This document shows, piece by piece, positions 1 through 9,004 of a DNA stretch of 64,000 nucleotides. Source of the DNA: Deltaproteobacteria bacterium HGW-Deltaproteobacteria-6 (GTDB taxonomy: Bacteria; Desulfobacterota; Syntrophia; Syntrophales; Smithellaceae). Positions within the stretch are counted from its first letter, which is position 1. Every line of letters starts with the position of its first letter. The notes beneath the pieces were generated by a model, which saw only the letters and a list, made by a program, of their open reading frames with translations, was not told the origin of the DNA and searched no databases. Position numbers and translations under genes: made by a program. Where the stretch lies: contig PHAT01000002.1 in assembly GCA_002840435.1 (NCBI GenBank), positions 266,696 to 330,695 on the forward strand. Reading direction: 5' to 3'.

Positions 1-1
1 C

Positions 2-118
2 ATTACAATTTGGAAGACAATCCTATACTTTAGTTCAAAACCGGAAAGACTTAAATCTGTTAAATGGCAAGACAAAGTATATCTGTATTCTGAATTAATT
101 GATGTAGATTTTAAGTAA
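2..118 (+). CDS. C-terminal fragment of an unidentified protein (cut by window edge)
   Basis: The second reading frame is open from the first bases of the window to a TAA at 116-118, giving 38 residues that end in ELIDVDFK. The composition (KPERLKSVKWQDKVYLYS) is protein-like, and a strong stem-loop begins two bases after the stop, as expected at a real gene end. The N-terminal part lies outside the window, so no family can be named. Confidence 0.4.
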   Translation: MTIWKTILYFSSKPERLKSVKWQDKVYLYSELIDVDFK

Positions 119-120
119 AT

Positions 121-159
121 TACCATCCAGGGGGATATGCTCCTCTCCCCTGGATGGTA
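121..159. terminator. 13-bp perfect stem-loop after the first stop codon; rest of 119-418 empty
   Basis: TACCATCCAGGGG at 121-133 is exactly complementary to CCCCTGGATGGTA at 147-159 with a 13-nt loop. It follows the stop at 118 by two bases, but neither side carries a proper T-tract, so it may be a terminator, an mRNA 3-prime-end stabiliser, or a copy of a palindromic repeat. The remainder of 160-418 shows no gene I can support. A possible ribosome-binding site for the next gene (AAAGGGGGATG) lies at about 404-414. Confidence 0.5.
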
Positions 160-418
160 AATACTTATCAGCAATTGATTTCTTTTTCGCAGCACCCCCG
201 GCAATTTCATGCGCCTTCAGTTCAGCATCAAAAACAGCATGACAGAATTTATTTTCATCTGATCCTCCATTCCAATGCAGGAGAAGACCGGTTTTCTTAT
301 TGAAACAAAACTGAAAAGGCTTTATGCTTTCAGCAGTAGAACTAATTTCAAATTGCTTCAATGATCCGGCCGAAGACGGCTCAAGCACATTTTTTCTTTT
401 GTAAAAGGGGGATGAACA

Positions 419-2659
419 ATGGCGGCACAGCACATCTGGAAATTCTTTCGCGCCGGCGGTTTTGATCAGGTCCAGCTGGATTCAGGCGCCGATCTGATGG
501 CGCTCGATGAACTCGATCAGAAGTTGTGGGTCGCGCTGGCCTGTCCGACGACCGGCCTGGAATTCGATTCCGGCACACTCGCCTTCATCGACACGGATAA
601 AGATGGCCGCATCCGCGCGCCGGAGCTGATTGCCGCCTTTCAATGGGCGGGAGAGTGCCTCAAAAATTCCGATGATTTACTGAAGGCCGCGCCTGAACTG
701 CCGCTTCGCGCCATCAATGATGCCACCCAGGAAGGCAGGCGACTGCTGGCGGCCGCAAACCGGATCCTCGCCAATCTTGGCAGGAAGGATGCCGCCGTCA
801 TCACGCTTGCGGATTTAGCCGATACGGCGGAGATGATTGATCAGACCCTGTTCAACGGCGACGGTGTCATTACCGCTGATTGCGCTGAAGAGGACGCAAC
901 CCGGATGGTCATCAGGGATATCATGGCCTGCACAGGTCCCCAGACGGATCGCAGCGGCAAGCCCGGCGTGGATCAGGACAAAGTCGATCAGTTTTTTGAC
1001 GAAGCCCGTATTTACTATGATTGGATGAAACAAGCCGAAAATGATGTGAACATTCTGCCTCTCGGCGATTCGACTTCCACGGCCGCAATCACTTTTCAGG
1101 CTGTTCAGTCGAAAATCGACGACTACTTCACCCGCGGCAGGCTGGCGGCTTTTGATCCCAATGCAACGATTGCCTTGAACCCCGACGAGAAGGATTACCT
1201 TGTTTTCTTCGGGCAGGATCTGAACCCGGCATCCAGCGGGATTGCCAATTTACCGCTGGCAAAGATCGGCATAAAAAAACCGCTGCCGCTAAGAGATGGT
1301 CTCAATCCCGCCTGGGCCGGCGTCATGGCGGATTTTGAAAACAGAATTGTCAAGCCCTTGTTCAATGAGCAGGCTGCTCTTACCGAATCACAATGGACGG
1401 CCATAAAAACCAAATTTGCCGCTTACACGGAATGGACCGCGACGGGGGCCGGCGGCAACGTCGTCAATCTTGGTATTGAACGGGTAAGGGAAATTCTTAA
1501 CGGCAAAAGCAGAGAAATAATCACGGCGCTTATCGAACGGGATAAGGCCTTCGAATTTGAATTCAATGCGATCACCGATGTGGAAAAACTGATCCGTTAC
1601 CATGGTCATCTTTATCAGCTGGTGAATAATTTTGTATCTTTCCGGGATTTTTATTCCCGCAAAAACAAAGCGATCTTCCAGGCCGGTACGCTTTATCTGG
1701 ATCAACGGAGCTGCGACCTTTGCCTTGTTGTGGAAAATGTTGCCAAACATGCGGCCATGGCAGGTCAATCCGGAAGCTACCTCGCTTATTGCGACTGCAT
1801 CCGGAAAGGCACGGGCGAGCAGATGCAGATTGTCGCCGCTTTTACCGACGGCGATTCGGATAATCTGATGGTCGGCCGAAACGGCATATTCTATGATTGT
1901 AAAGGCCGGGACTGGGACGCGACGATCACGAAACTTGTTGAAAATCCGATCAGCATCCGGCAGGCCTTCTGGTCGCCTTACCGACGGGCGGCCCGCATGA
2001 TCCAGGAGTTGATCGCCAAACGCGCTGAGAGCGCCGATCAGGCGGCAACTTCCGGTCTGGTGCGGAAAGCTGAAACAATGGGGCAAGGCGCCGTGAAAGG
2101 TCCTGCCCCGGCGCCTTCGCCTGCCGCCCCGACAAAGATTGACACGGGTCTGATCGCTGCATTGGGGGTCGGTGCAGCCGGCCTCGGCGGCATGCTGGGG
2201 GGCATGTTGAGCGGCTTTCTGAATCTCAAAGCCATGATGCCGCTCGGTGTACTGGCTGTCATTCTCATTATTTCCGGTCCTTCCATGATCATGGCCTGGC
2301 TTAAAATCCGCAAACGCAACCTTGGTCCCATCCTTGATGCCAGCGGCTGGGCCGTGAATGCGAAGGCAAAGATCAATGTTCCCTTCGGAGCTTCGCTGAC
2401 CCGGCTTGCGGTGCTTCCCCCCGGCGCCAAGCGCGACCTGGTGGACCCTTTTGCCGAAAAAAAACGCCCCTGGGGCTGCTACTTTATTTTACTGGCTGTG
2501 ATATTGTTAGGCCTGGGCTGGACGTTCGGGAAATTTGACGGAATATTATCGTCCCTGTCTCCCAGAATCACCAGTTCCTGGATCATTCATGATAAGCTTC
2601 CATTGGAAAGCAGCGCGGCCGTGCACAAGGGTGAATCGTTGGCGGAGCAAAAAAAATAG
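419..2659 (+). CDS. EF-hand protein with C-terminal membrane segments, function unknown
   Basis: The 746-residue product has a canonical EF-hand calcium loop at residues 58-70 (DTDKDGRIRAPEL; Asp at positions 1, 3 and 5 of the loop) and a second degenerate loop around 145-156 (FNGDGVITADC). The long middle part is soluble. After a Pro/Ala-rich linker (about 560-575) come two hydrophobic stretches near 577-630 rich in Gly and Met, and a further one near 685-705. The likely topology is a large soluble domain anchored by C-terminal helices. The ATG is preceded by a good purine-rich site. I do not recognise the family. A calcium-responsive envelope protein is an inference only. Confidence 0.85.
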   Translation: MAAQHIWKFFRAGGFDQVQLDSGADLMALDELDQKLWVALACPTTGLEFDSGTLAFIDTDKDGRIRAPELIAAFQWAGECLKNSDDLLKAAPELPLRAINDATQEGRRLLAAANRILANLGRKDAAVITLADLADTAEMIDQTLFNGDGVITADCAEEDATRMVIRDIMACTGPQTDRSGKPGVDQDKVDQFFDEARIYYDWMKQAENDVNILPLGDSTSTAAITFQAVQSKIDDYFTRGRLAAFDPNATIALNPDEKDYLVFFGQDLNPASSGIANLPLAKIGIKKPLPLRDGLNPAWAGVMADFENRIVKPLFNEQAALTESQWTAIKTKFAAYTEWTATGAGGNVVNLGIERVREILNGKSREIITALIERDKAFEFEFNAITDVEKLIRYHGHLYQLVNNFVSFRDFYSRKNKAIFQAGTLYLDQRSCDLCLVVENVAKHAAMAGQSGSYLAYCDCIRKGTGEQMQIVAAFTDGDSDNLMVGRNGIFYDCKGRDWDATITKLVENPISIRQAFWSPYRRAARMIQELIAKRAESADQAATSGLVRKAETMGQGAVKGPAPAPSPAAPTKIDTGLIAALGVGAAGLGGMLGGMLSGFLNLKAMMPLGVLAVILIISGPSMIMAWLKIRKRNLGPILDASGWAVNAKAKINVPFGASLTRLAVLPPGAKRDLVDPFAEKKRPWGCYFILLAVILLGLGWTFGKFDGILSSLSPRITSSWIIHDKLPLESSAAVHKGESLAEQKK

Positions 2660-2721
2660 GATTGGTTCGTACGTTCTGATGTTTTCCATATTCAGAAATA
2701 ACTATCCGGGGAGTGACGTTA

Positions 2722-3621
2722 ATGCAGGATTGTCAGTTCGGCCGTGTTCGTTTTGTCTGCGGTGAAAACGGAGGCAGGTATCCTTTCAGCCATTCATTGT
2801 ATCTGCAGGGGGACAAGACAAAAGTTGTTCTTGATCCCGCCTGTTCTCTTTCTAAATTGACGCGCTTAAAAGACGAAGGGGTCGATTGTGTCTGGCTCTC
2901 CCACTGGCATGAAGATCACATCCGCTATCTGAATATTTTTGAAACTTGCCCGCTATGGCTCTCGGAAAGAGACTTTCCGCCGCTGACGGATCTTAATGTC
3001 TTTCTGGACTGGTATGACATTCAAGAGACGGGGGCTCGTGCCTACTGGGAAAAAGAGATGCGGGAAACCTTTAACTACCGCCCGAAAGAGAAAGCTCGTT
3101 TTATTGCGGATGATGAAATTATCGACCTGGGCGGCCTTTCGGTTCAGGTGCTTGCCACACCGGGTCACACGCCCGGACATCTGTCTTTCTTTTTTCCCGA
3201 TGAAGAACTGCTTTTCCTGGGTGATTACGATTTGACGTCTTTCGGTCCCTGGTATGGCGATCTGTATTCCAGCATCGATGAAACCATTCAATCCATCCGC
3301 AGACTCAAAGCGGTGCCCGCGAAACTCTGGGTGGCCGCGCACAACGCGGGACTTTATCGGGAGAATCCGGCCGGGCTCTGGGATAACTATGAAAATGTCA
3401 TCTACCAGCGTGAGGAGAGAATCCTGGACTACCTTGATGAACCGAAAACGCTGACGGAAATTTTATCGGCCTGGCTGATTTACGGCCGGCCCAGGGAGCC
3501 GAAGGAGTTTTATGAATTCAACGAAAAGGTTTTAGTCGGTAAACACCTGGAATATATGGCGCGGCAGGGGATGATTGTGCTGGAAAAGGACCGTTACGTA
3601 AAAGTCCGGCCGGAGATTTGA
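2722..3621 (+). CDS. MBL-fold metallo-hydrolase
   Basis: Metallo-beta-lactamase superfamily protein of about 299 residues. The zinc motif HWHEDH (HxHxDH) lies near residue 59, followed by a second metal His in ATPGHTPGH and a metal Asp in FLGDYD. The C-terminal third, after the catalytic domain, is helical and may select substrate. The frame can start at GTG 2713, but the GGGGAG ribosome site at 2707-2712 touches that codon, whereas ATG 2722 has a 9-nt spacing, so I prefer 2722. The superfamily includes glyoxalase II-like and RNase-like hydrolases; the substrate cannot be told from sequence. Confidence 0.88.
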   Translation: MQDCQFGRVRFVCGENGGRYPFSHSLYLQGDKTKVVLDPACSLSKLTRLKDEGVDCVWLSHWHEDHIRYLNIFETCPLWLSERDFPPLTDLNVFLDWYDIQETGARAYWEKEMRETFNYRPKEKARFIADDEIIDLGGLSVQVLATPGHTPGHLSFFFPDEELLFLGDYDLTSFGPWYGDLYSSIDETIQSIRRLKAVPAKLWVAAHNAGLYRENPAGLWDNYENVIYQREERILDYLDEPKTLTEILSAWLIYGRPREPKEFYEFNEKVLVGKHLEYMARQGMIVLEKDRYVKVRPEI

Positions 3622-3693
3622 CTTGCTAAAATGCCGCCGGAATTGTACAAAAGATGCCAATGACGACGTCCCGGAGGATGAGAGGAGAAAATT

Positions 3694-4125
3694 ATGATTG
3701 CTTATCAGCTTTCCGTATTTGCAGAAGATAAACCGGGGAAACTGGCCCATGTGACAAGCGTTCTGGCCGGGGCCGGCATCAGCATCCGGGCGACCACCAT
3801 ATCGACTTCCGATACGTTCGGGGTAATCAATTTGATCGTCAACGACCCTGCGCGCGCAGAAAAAGCACTGACGGAAGCGGGAATGACCGTTCACCTTAAA
3901 AATGTTCTGGCCGTGCTGATTCCCGATCAACCGGGCGGTTTGGATAAGTTGATGCAGCTTCTGTATCAGGAAGGGATCAATATCAACAATGCTTGCGGCT
4001 TCGTCCTGGAAGCCTCGGAAAAGGCCGTCTTTGTTGTTGACGTGGATCAGATCGAAAAAACGGAGAAGCTCCTGGAAAAGAACGGATTTAAAACGCTCGA
4101 TACGGAAGCGCTGTCACGCTTGTGA
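3694..4125 (+). CDS. Tandem ACT-domain protein
   Basis: The 143-residue protein consists of two ACT domains (about 1-68 and 70-138), each opening with the typical strand-loop DKPGKLAHVTSVL or DQPGGLDKLMQLL. ACT domains bind small ligands, usually amino acids, and regulate enzymes. Stand-alone double-ACT proteins of this size are commonly found beside phenylacetate-CoA ligase-type and other acyl-CoA genes. This fits its place as the first gene of a run that continues into acyl-CoA enzymes. A GAGGAG site precedes the ATG. The ligand is unknown. Confidence 0.9.
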   Translation: MIAYQLSVFAEDKPGKLAHVTSVLAGAGISIRATTISTSDTFGVINLIVNDPARAEKALTEAGMTVHLKNVLAVLIPDQPGGLDKLMQLLYQEGININNACGFVLEASEKAVFVVDVDQIEKTEKLLEKNGFKTLDTEALSRL

Positions 4126-4140
4126 AAGAGAGGAAAAATC

Positions 4141-4575
4141 ATGACACACGTGGACAAAGGAAAATATTTTAAAAAACATCCGGAAGGCACGAAAGTAGCT
4201 GAGGATTTGAAGCAGGAAATTCTCAAACAAACCAAAGACAATAATATTTCCTGCCTCGCTGCGGAAAAGATTTCTCAGAATAAGAATACGCCGCTTGGTG
4301 AAATCGGCGTGGCGATAGATATGCTCAATATCAATATAGCCCAATGTCAGTTGGGGCTTTTCGGCTTTGACGGCAAGCAAAAGCGCGTTCCCGCCGCGGC
4401 TGCAGTCGCCTCTGATCTGGAGGCCGCCATCCGGGGATCGCTCGCGGGCGGCCGGCTGCCCTGCATTGCGGCCTGGGATCTCGCGGACCGGTTCAAGATC
4501 AAACGGCCGGATGTCTGCGCCGCCTGCGAAAAACTGCGAATCAAAGTCAAACCCTGTCAACTCGGCGCTTTCTGA
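4141..4575 (+). CDS. Duplicated CQLG-motif protein, function unknown
   Basis: The 144-residue protein is built of two homologous halves. Each has Cys-x2-Ala-Ala (Cys38; Cys108), a helix-turn-helix-like stretch, then Leu-x-Ile and a terminal CQLG-x-F (69-74 and 139-144). The second motif is the very C-terminus. Paired conserved cysteines in each half suggest metal or redox chemistry, or a winged-helix-like module with a Cys signature. It starts 15 bp after the double-ACT gene with a GAGAGGAAAAATC leader, so the two are probably co-transcribed. No assigned function that I can name. Confidence 0.8.
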   Translation: MTHVDKGKYFKKHPEGTKVAEDLKQEILKQTKDNNISCLAAEKISQNKNTPLGEIGVAIDMLNINIAQCQLGLFGFDGKQKRVPAAAAVASDLEAAIRGSLAGGRLPCIAAWDLADRFKIKRPDVCAACEKLRIKVKPCQLGAF

Positions 4576-4655
4576 TGTGCAACGCATAGAGGCTGTTCAT
4601 ATCACGTTCCGGACGGCCTTTCATATTTGTGGCGCAACAAGAAGAGACAATCGAT

Positions 4656-6524
4656 ATGATTCTCGACTGGCCAAAAACCTATAAGGAAAAGCTCACGGAC
4701 GCGCAAACCGCTTTGTCGCGAATCCGGCGCGGGGCAAGGATATTCATTGCATCCGCCTGCGGAGAACCGCAGTTGCTGGTTAAGACGCTCCTGGACATGG
4801 CGCCGAGTTTCTCCGATGTGGAAATCATCCATTTTCTCGATCTGGGTCTCACCGATTATACGACGGAAATCTATACCGAGCATTTCCGGCATAACGCGCT
4901 ATTTATCGGCGCCAACGCCCGCGCGGCCATCAAGGCGGGCCGCGCCGACTACACGCCCGTCTTTCTCTCTGAAGTGCCTCTGCTCATGCAGCGGGGGTCC
5001 ATGCCCATTGATGTTGCGCTGATTACCGTCTCGCCTCCGGATATGAACGGCTATGTCAGTTTGGGGATTTCCGTGGATATCACCAAGACGGCGGCTGAAA
5101 CGGCGCGTTACGTCGTGGCGGAAGTCAATCAGAACATGCCCCGGACGCTGGGCGACAGTTTTCTGCATATCAGCCAGATTTCCGCGCTTGTGGAAAACAA
5201 CACGCCGCTTCTGGAGTTTGAACAGAAATCCCCCGGCAACATTGCCCAATCCATCGGTCAATGGATTGCCGATTTGATTGACAACGAATCCACAATCCAG
5301 ACCGGCGTGGGTAAAATTCCCAACTCGGTGTTCCCGTATCTGAAAAATAAAAAGGATCTGGGCGTCCACACGGAAACCTTTACCGACGGTTTGATTGATT
5401 TGATCGAAAGCGGCGTGGTGACGTGCCGGAAAAAAACGCTCCATCCGGGAAAGGTTGTCGCGGCCTTCTGTATGGGCACAAGGCGTCTGTATGAATACAT
5501 CAACAATAATCCGCTGTTTGAGTTCCGTCCGTGCCAGTATGTCAATGACCCCTACGTGATTGCCCAAAACGACCGGATGGTGTCCATCAATTCCGCGCTG
5601 ACCGTCGATCTGACCGGGCAGGTGTGTTCGGATTCCCTGGGCTTTGAGTTTTACAGCGGCATCGGCGGGCAGGTGGATTTTGTACGCGGGTCGGCCATGT
5701 CGAAGCGCGGCAAGTCCATCATGGTGCTGCCTTCCACGACGGAAGACGGGAAGATATCGCGCATCGTCCCCTATCCTTCGCCTGGCAGCGGTGTGGTTGT
5801 GACGCGGGGCGATATCCATTATGTGGTGACGGAATACGGCATAGCCTATGTGCACGGCAAATCCATCCGGGACCGGGCCATGATGCTGATTAACATCGCT
5901 CACCCCGACTTTCGCGATGAGCTTCTGGAGGCGGCCCGCAGGCAGGGCTATATTTACCGGGATCAGACGCTGCCGGTGGTTTTGTATCCAAAAGAATATG
6001 AAATCAACTGGGTTGACAATCAGGGCACGCCGGTCTTTTTCCGTCCCGTGAAAGCCACGGATGAGCGCGCCATTCAGGATCTGATTTACGGCCTGCCGGA
6101 ACAGGACATCTATACCCGTTTTTTCCATAGCCTCAAATCCTTTTCCCATAAAGTCGCCATGCCGCTTGCCGCAATTGATTACGACAACAAGATGGCCATT
6201 GCCGCGGTGATCGGAAAAGAGGAGCCGGAGGGCAGGGAAGAGATTGTGGCGATCGGGCAGTATATGAATAATTCGAACACCCGTTATGCCGAAGTCGCCT
6301 TTACCACCCATCAGGACTGGCAGCACCGGGGTATTGGAACGTTTTTGCTGAGGTATCTGATCCGCATCGCCAAGGAGAAAAATATCGAGGGATTTACGGC
6401 GGACGTATTGTCCCGCAACAGGTCGATGATGCGTGTTTTTTCCAAGTCCGGCTACCCCATGACAACGCACCTGGATACGGGTGTTTACGAGCTGAAAATC
6501 AGCTTTGCTAACGAAGAGGCATGA
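4656..6524 (+). CDS. Acetyl-CoA hydrolase/CoA-transferase fused to a GNAT acetyltransferase
   Basis: Residues 1 to about 430 form a type I CoA-transferase of the acetyl-CoA hydrolase / 4-hydroxybutyrate CoA-transferase family. The segment GVHTETFTDG carries the likely catalytic glutamate (Glu240). The last ~170 residues are a GNAT domain with the acetyl-CoA loop QHRGIGTFLL. The frame is open from GTG 4629, but ATG 4656 gives MILDWPKTYKEKL, which matches the N-terminus of the paralogue at 60165, and has AGAAGAG 8 nt upstream. This fusion is a recurrent architecture. The GNAT part may sense or use acyl-CoA, possibly acetylating a metabolic enzyme; that is inference. The next gene is an acyl-CoA synthetase. 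Confidence 0.9.
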   Translation: MILDWPKTYKEKLTDAQTALSRIRRGARIFIASACGEPQLLVKTLLDMAPSFSDVEIIHFLDLGLTDYTTEIYTEHFRHNALFIGANARAAIKAGRADYTPVFLSEVPLLMQRGSMPIDVALITVSPPDMNGYVSLGISVDITKTAAETARYVVAEVNQNMPRTLGDSFLHISQISALVENNTPLLEFEQKSPGNIAQSIGQWIADLIDNESTIQTGVGKIPNSVFPYLKNKKDLGVHTETFTDGLIDLIESGVVTCRKKTLHPGKVVAAFCMGTRRLYEYINNNPLFEFRPCQYVNDPYVIAQNDRMVSINSALTVDLTGQVCSDSLGFEFYSGIGGQVDFVRGSAMSKRGKSIMVLPSTTEDGKISRIVPYPSPGSGVVVTRGDIHYVVTEYGIAYVHGKSIRDRAMMLINIAHPDFRDELLEAARRQGYIYRDQTLPVVLYPKEYEINWVDNQGTPVFFRPVKATDERAIQDLIYGLPEQDIYTRFFHSLKSFSHKVAMPLAAIDYDNKMAIAAVIGKEEPEGREEIVAIGQYMNNSNTRYAEVAFTTHQDWQHRGIGTFLLRYLIRIAKEKNIEGFTADVLSRNRSMMRVFSKSGYPMTTHLDTGVYELKISFANEEA

Positions 6525-6692
6525 AAAGACGTTTGCGCTTTAATGTTTATCGGTCACGCCCCGGCAGGCGAAACGCTGCCATGAGCCTGCCTCATGCTTG
6601 ATGGAGAAAATCCGCTGTAATTAATTCATGAACACCGGATACGAGCCGCATGACCATCGTATCCCTGGTGATGCCTGACAGGAGGCTGAAAT

Positions 6693-8876
6693 ATGGATAT
6701 CAAAAATATGCTGGAACAGGCAAAAAAGGAAGGCCGGAAAGCTTTGACGGAAGCGGAGGCCAAGGAAGTTTTGAACCTCTACGGCGTTCCCGTTGTCAAC
6801 GAATCCGTGGCGGCAACGCCTGAGGAAGCCGTCCACCACGCCCGGACGATCGGATTCCCTGTAGTCCTCAAGGGCCTGGGAGCAAAATTGACGCACAAAA
6901 CGGAACGGGGGCTTGTCCATCTGAACCTCAGAGATGCCGAGGCGGTAAAGGGAGCGGCCGAAGCTATCGCTCAATCAGCGGGCGGCGATCTTGCGGGGTA
7001 TCTGGTGGCGCCCATGCTTCAGGGAAGGCGCGAATTTGTTGCCGGCATGTTTTGTGATCCCCAGTTCGGCCCGATTGTCATGTTCGGCCTGGGGGGCATC
7101 TTTACAGAAGCCGTAGGTGATGTCGTTTTCCGCGTGGCTCCCCTGGATGAAAGAGAGGCGGAGTCGATGCTTTGCGAACTCCGGGCGGCAAAACTTCTCG
7201 ATGCTTTCCGCGGCGAAGCGGCCGTTTTTCGAAAAGAGATTGTCAAGACCCTGGTCGCCCTCTCCAGGCTGGCCCTGGACTGGGAGAGCATTACGGAAGT
7301 GGACATTAATCCCCTGCTCGTAGGTGTAGACGGCCACGTAACAGCAGTCGACGCGCTGATCATCCTCGGAGAGAGGCCGGTGGAGGTGGCGGCAAGGCCG
7401 CCCGTTGATCCCCGGGAGATCGGAAAAATGTTTAATCCCAAGTCGGTAGCTTTTATCGGCGCATCCGCCCAGCTTGGAAAATGGGGGAACATGCTGATGA
7501 CCAATGTCCTGGCCGGCGGCTATGAAGGCGACGTCTATCTGGTCAACCCCAAGGCCTCCGAAATTGCCGGACGCAAGGTTTATAAGACCATCCGTGACAT
7601 TTCCGGCCCGGTCGATTTGGCTGTTGTAACCGTCCCGGCCCTCCAGGCGCTGGCGCTGATTCCCGAGCTCAAGGCCAAAGGCATCCGGTACATGCTCCTC
7701 ATCTCATCGGGCTTTGGTGAGGTCGGCCCCGAAGGCCGCGAACTGGAAAAGACGCTGGTCCGTTCCGCAGCCGAAGCGGGCGTTTCCGTTTTAGGGCCCA
7801 ACACGATGGGGATATGCAATCCTCATATTAAATTCTATTGCATCGGGACGCCCTGCTGGCCCAAGGCCGGGTCCATCGGTCTTTTGTCCCAGTCGGGCAA
7901 TCTGGGAACGCAGTTGATGGCTTTTGCCGAAGCGGAAGGCATCGGCATCCGTTCTTTCTGCGGATCAGGCAATGAAGCCATGATAACCATCGAGGATTAT
8001 CTGCGCACCTCCGCCCTGGACGACGTCACGAAATCCATTATCCTATATGTGGAAAGCATCAAGGACGGTAAACGGTTTTTCAAGACGGCGCAGAAGGTGT
8101 CCCGCAGGAAACCCGTGGTTCTTCTCAAAGGGGGGCGGACGGCTGCCGGAAGCCGCGCCGCGGCAAGTCACACGGGCGCCATGGCTTCGAATATCAGGAT
8201 TCTCAATGCGGCGTGCCGTCAGGCCGGCGTAGTGCTGGCGGACCAGCCGATGGATCTGCTGGATCTCTCCGCCGCCTTTTCCTCACTGCCCCTGCCCAGG
8301 GGGAGGCGCATCGCCATCATGACTCTGGGCGGCGGCTGGGGTGTTGTGACCACGGATCTGTGTATGGAGAATGGTTTGGACGTCCCTCACCTGACACCCG
8401 ACGTGATCGGTGAGATCAATCAGATCCTTCCGCCCTTCTGGAGCAAGGAAAATCCCGTCGATCTTGTCGGTGAGATGGGAGCGGAAATTCCGGCAAAGGT
8501 TCTGGAAATCCTGGCCAAGTGGGACGGGTGTGACGCCGTCATCCATCTGGGCGTTGTCGGAAGGCTTCGCCTGATCGACACGATGGTGAAGGCGGCCCGC
8601 GACTCCGGACAAGAGGTCCCGCAGGAGTATTACGATATGGGGATGAAGATGTATCAGGATTCGGAGGCGGAAGTATTCAAGTACAGCGCCGAACTGATGA
8701 TGAAATACGGGAAGCCCATCCTGGGGGTATTTCTCGACGACGTCCACAGTAAGACGATCACCGAGGTTCCCGGAAGTCCGTATTGCGGAATTGCCTTCCT
8801 CACGCCGGAGCGGGCCGTCAAGGTGCTTTCCCGGATGGTCTTCTATCAAAACTGGCTTGCGCGGGAAGGTATTTAA
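6693..8876 (+). CDS. Acyl-CoA synthetase, NDP-forming (acetate-CoA ligase family, fused subunits)
   Basis: This 727-residue fusion has an N-terminal ATP-grasp domain (about 10-225; KGLGAKLTHKTERG, EVDINPLLV), then a CoA-binding Rossmann domain from about residue 247 (PKSVAFIGAS) and the succinyl-CoA ligase-like region with the phospho-accepting His493 in ASHTGAM. Such enzymes interconvert acyl-CoA plus ADP and phosphate with the free acid plus ATP and can conserve energy by substrate-level phosphorylation. AGGAGG sits upstream of the ATG. The preceding CoA-transferase/GNAT gene is 168 bp away and probably supplies or exchanges acyl-CoA. The acid specificity is unknown. Confidence 0.92.
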   Translation: MDIKNMLEQAKKEGRKALTEAEAKEVLNLYGVPVVNESVAATPEEAVHHARTIGFPVVLKGLGAKLTHKTERGLVHLNLRDAEAVKGAAEAIAQSAGGDLAGYLVAPMLQGRREFVAGMFCDPQFGPIVMFGLGGIFTEAVGDVVFRVAPLDEREAESMLCELRAAKLLDAFRGEAAVFRKEIVKTLVALSRLALDWESITEVDINPLLVGVDGHVTAVDALIILGERPVEVAARPPVDPREIGKMFNPKSVAFIGASAQLGKWGNMLMTNVLAGGYEGDVYLVNPKASEIAGRKVYKTIRDISGPVDLAVVTVPALQALALIPELKAKGIRYMLLISSGFGEVGPEGRELEKTLVRSAAEAGVSVLGPNTMGICNPHIKFYCIGTPCWPKAGSIGLLSQSGNLGTQLMAFAEAEGIGIRSFCGSGNEAMITIEDYLRTSALDDVTKSIILYVESIKDGKRFFKTAQKVSRRKPVVLLKGGRTAAGSRAAASHTGAMASNIRILNAACRQAGVVLADQPMDLLDLSAAFSSLPLPRGRRIAIMTLGGGWGVVTTDLCMENGLDVPHLTPDVIGEINQILPPFWSKENPVDLVGEMGAEIPAKVLEILAKWDGCDAVIHLGVVGRLRLIDTMVKAARDSGQEVPQEYYDMGMKMYQDSEAEVFKYSAELMMKYGKPILGVFLDDVHSKTITEVPGSPYCGIAFLTPERAVKVLSRMVFYQNWLAREGI

Positions 8877-8892
8877 TCCCGCTCAGGCGGGA
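8877..8892. terminator. Short GC stem-loop directly after the acyl-CoA synthetase gene
   Basis: TCCCGC-TCAG-GCGGGA forms a 6-bp stem with a tetraloop immediately after the TAA at 8874-8876. No T-tract follows, so it is a weak candidate for transcript-end processing or termination. Confidence 0.3.
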
Positions 8893-9004
8893 CGAGCGTT
8901 CATTCGCCCAAAGTTTGCCGCGGGGTGGTTGATTATTTTCCCGGGCAGGGTGATATCCGTCCGTTCATAACGTAACAATACATTTCCGGAGATGAAGAAA
9001 CATC

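Noticed and set aside
95-433. 112-codon minus-strand ORF at the left edge
   Set aside because: Its only ATG lies inside the start of the EF-hand gene, its first codons are the antisense of that gene's ribosome site, and its 3-prime part is the perfect stem-loop. No ribosome site or family recognised.
4899-6470. 523-codon minus-strand ORF
   Set aside because: Antisense shadow of the CoA-transferase/GNAT gene; composition rich in His, Arg and Gly without any recognisable motif.
6563-6591. Stem-loop GGCAGGC/GCCTGCC between the CoA-transferase and acyl-CoA synthetase genes
   Set aside because: A 7-bp stem with a 15-nt loop and no T-run; too weak to call, and the genes seem to form one run.
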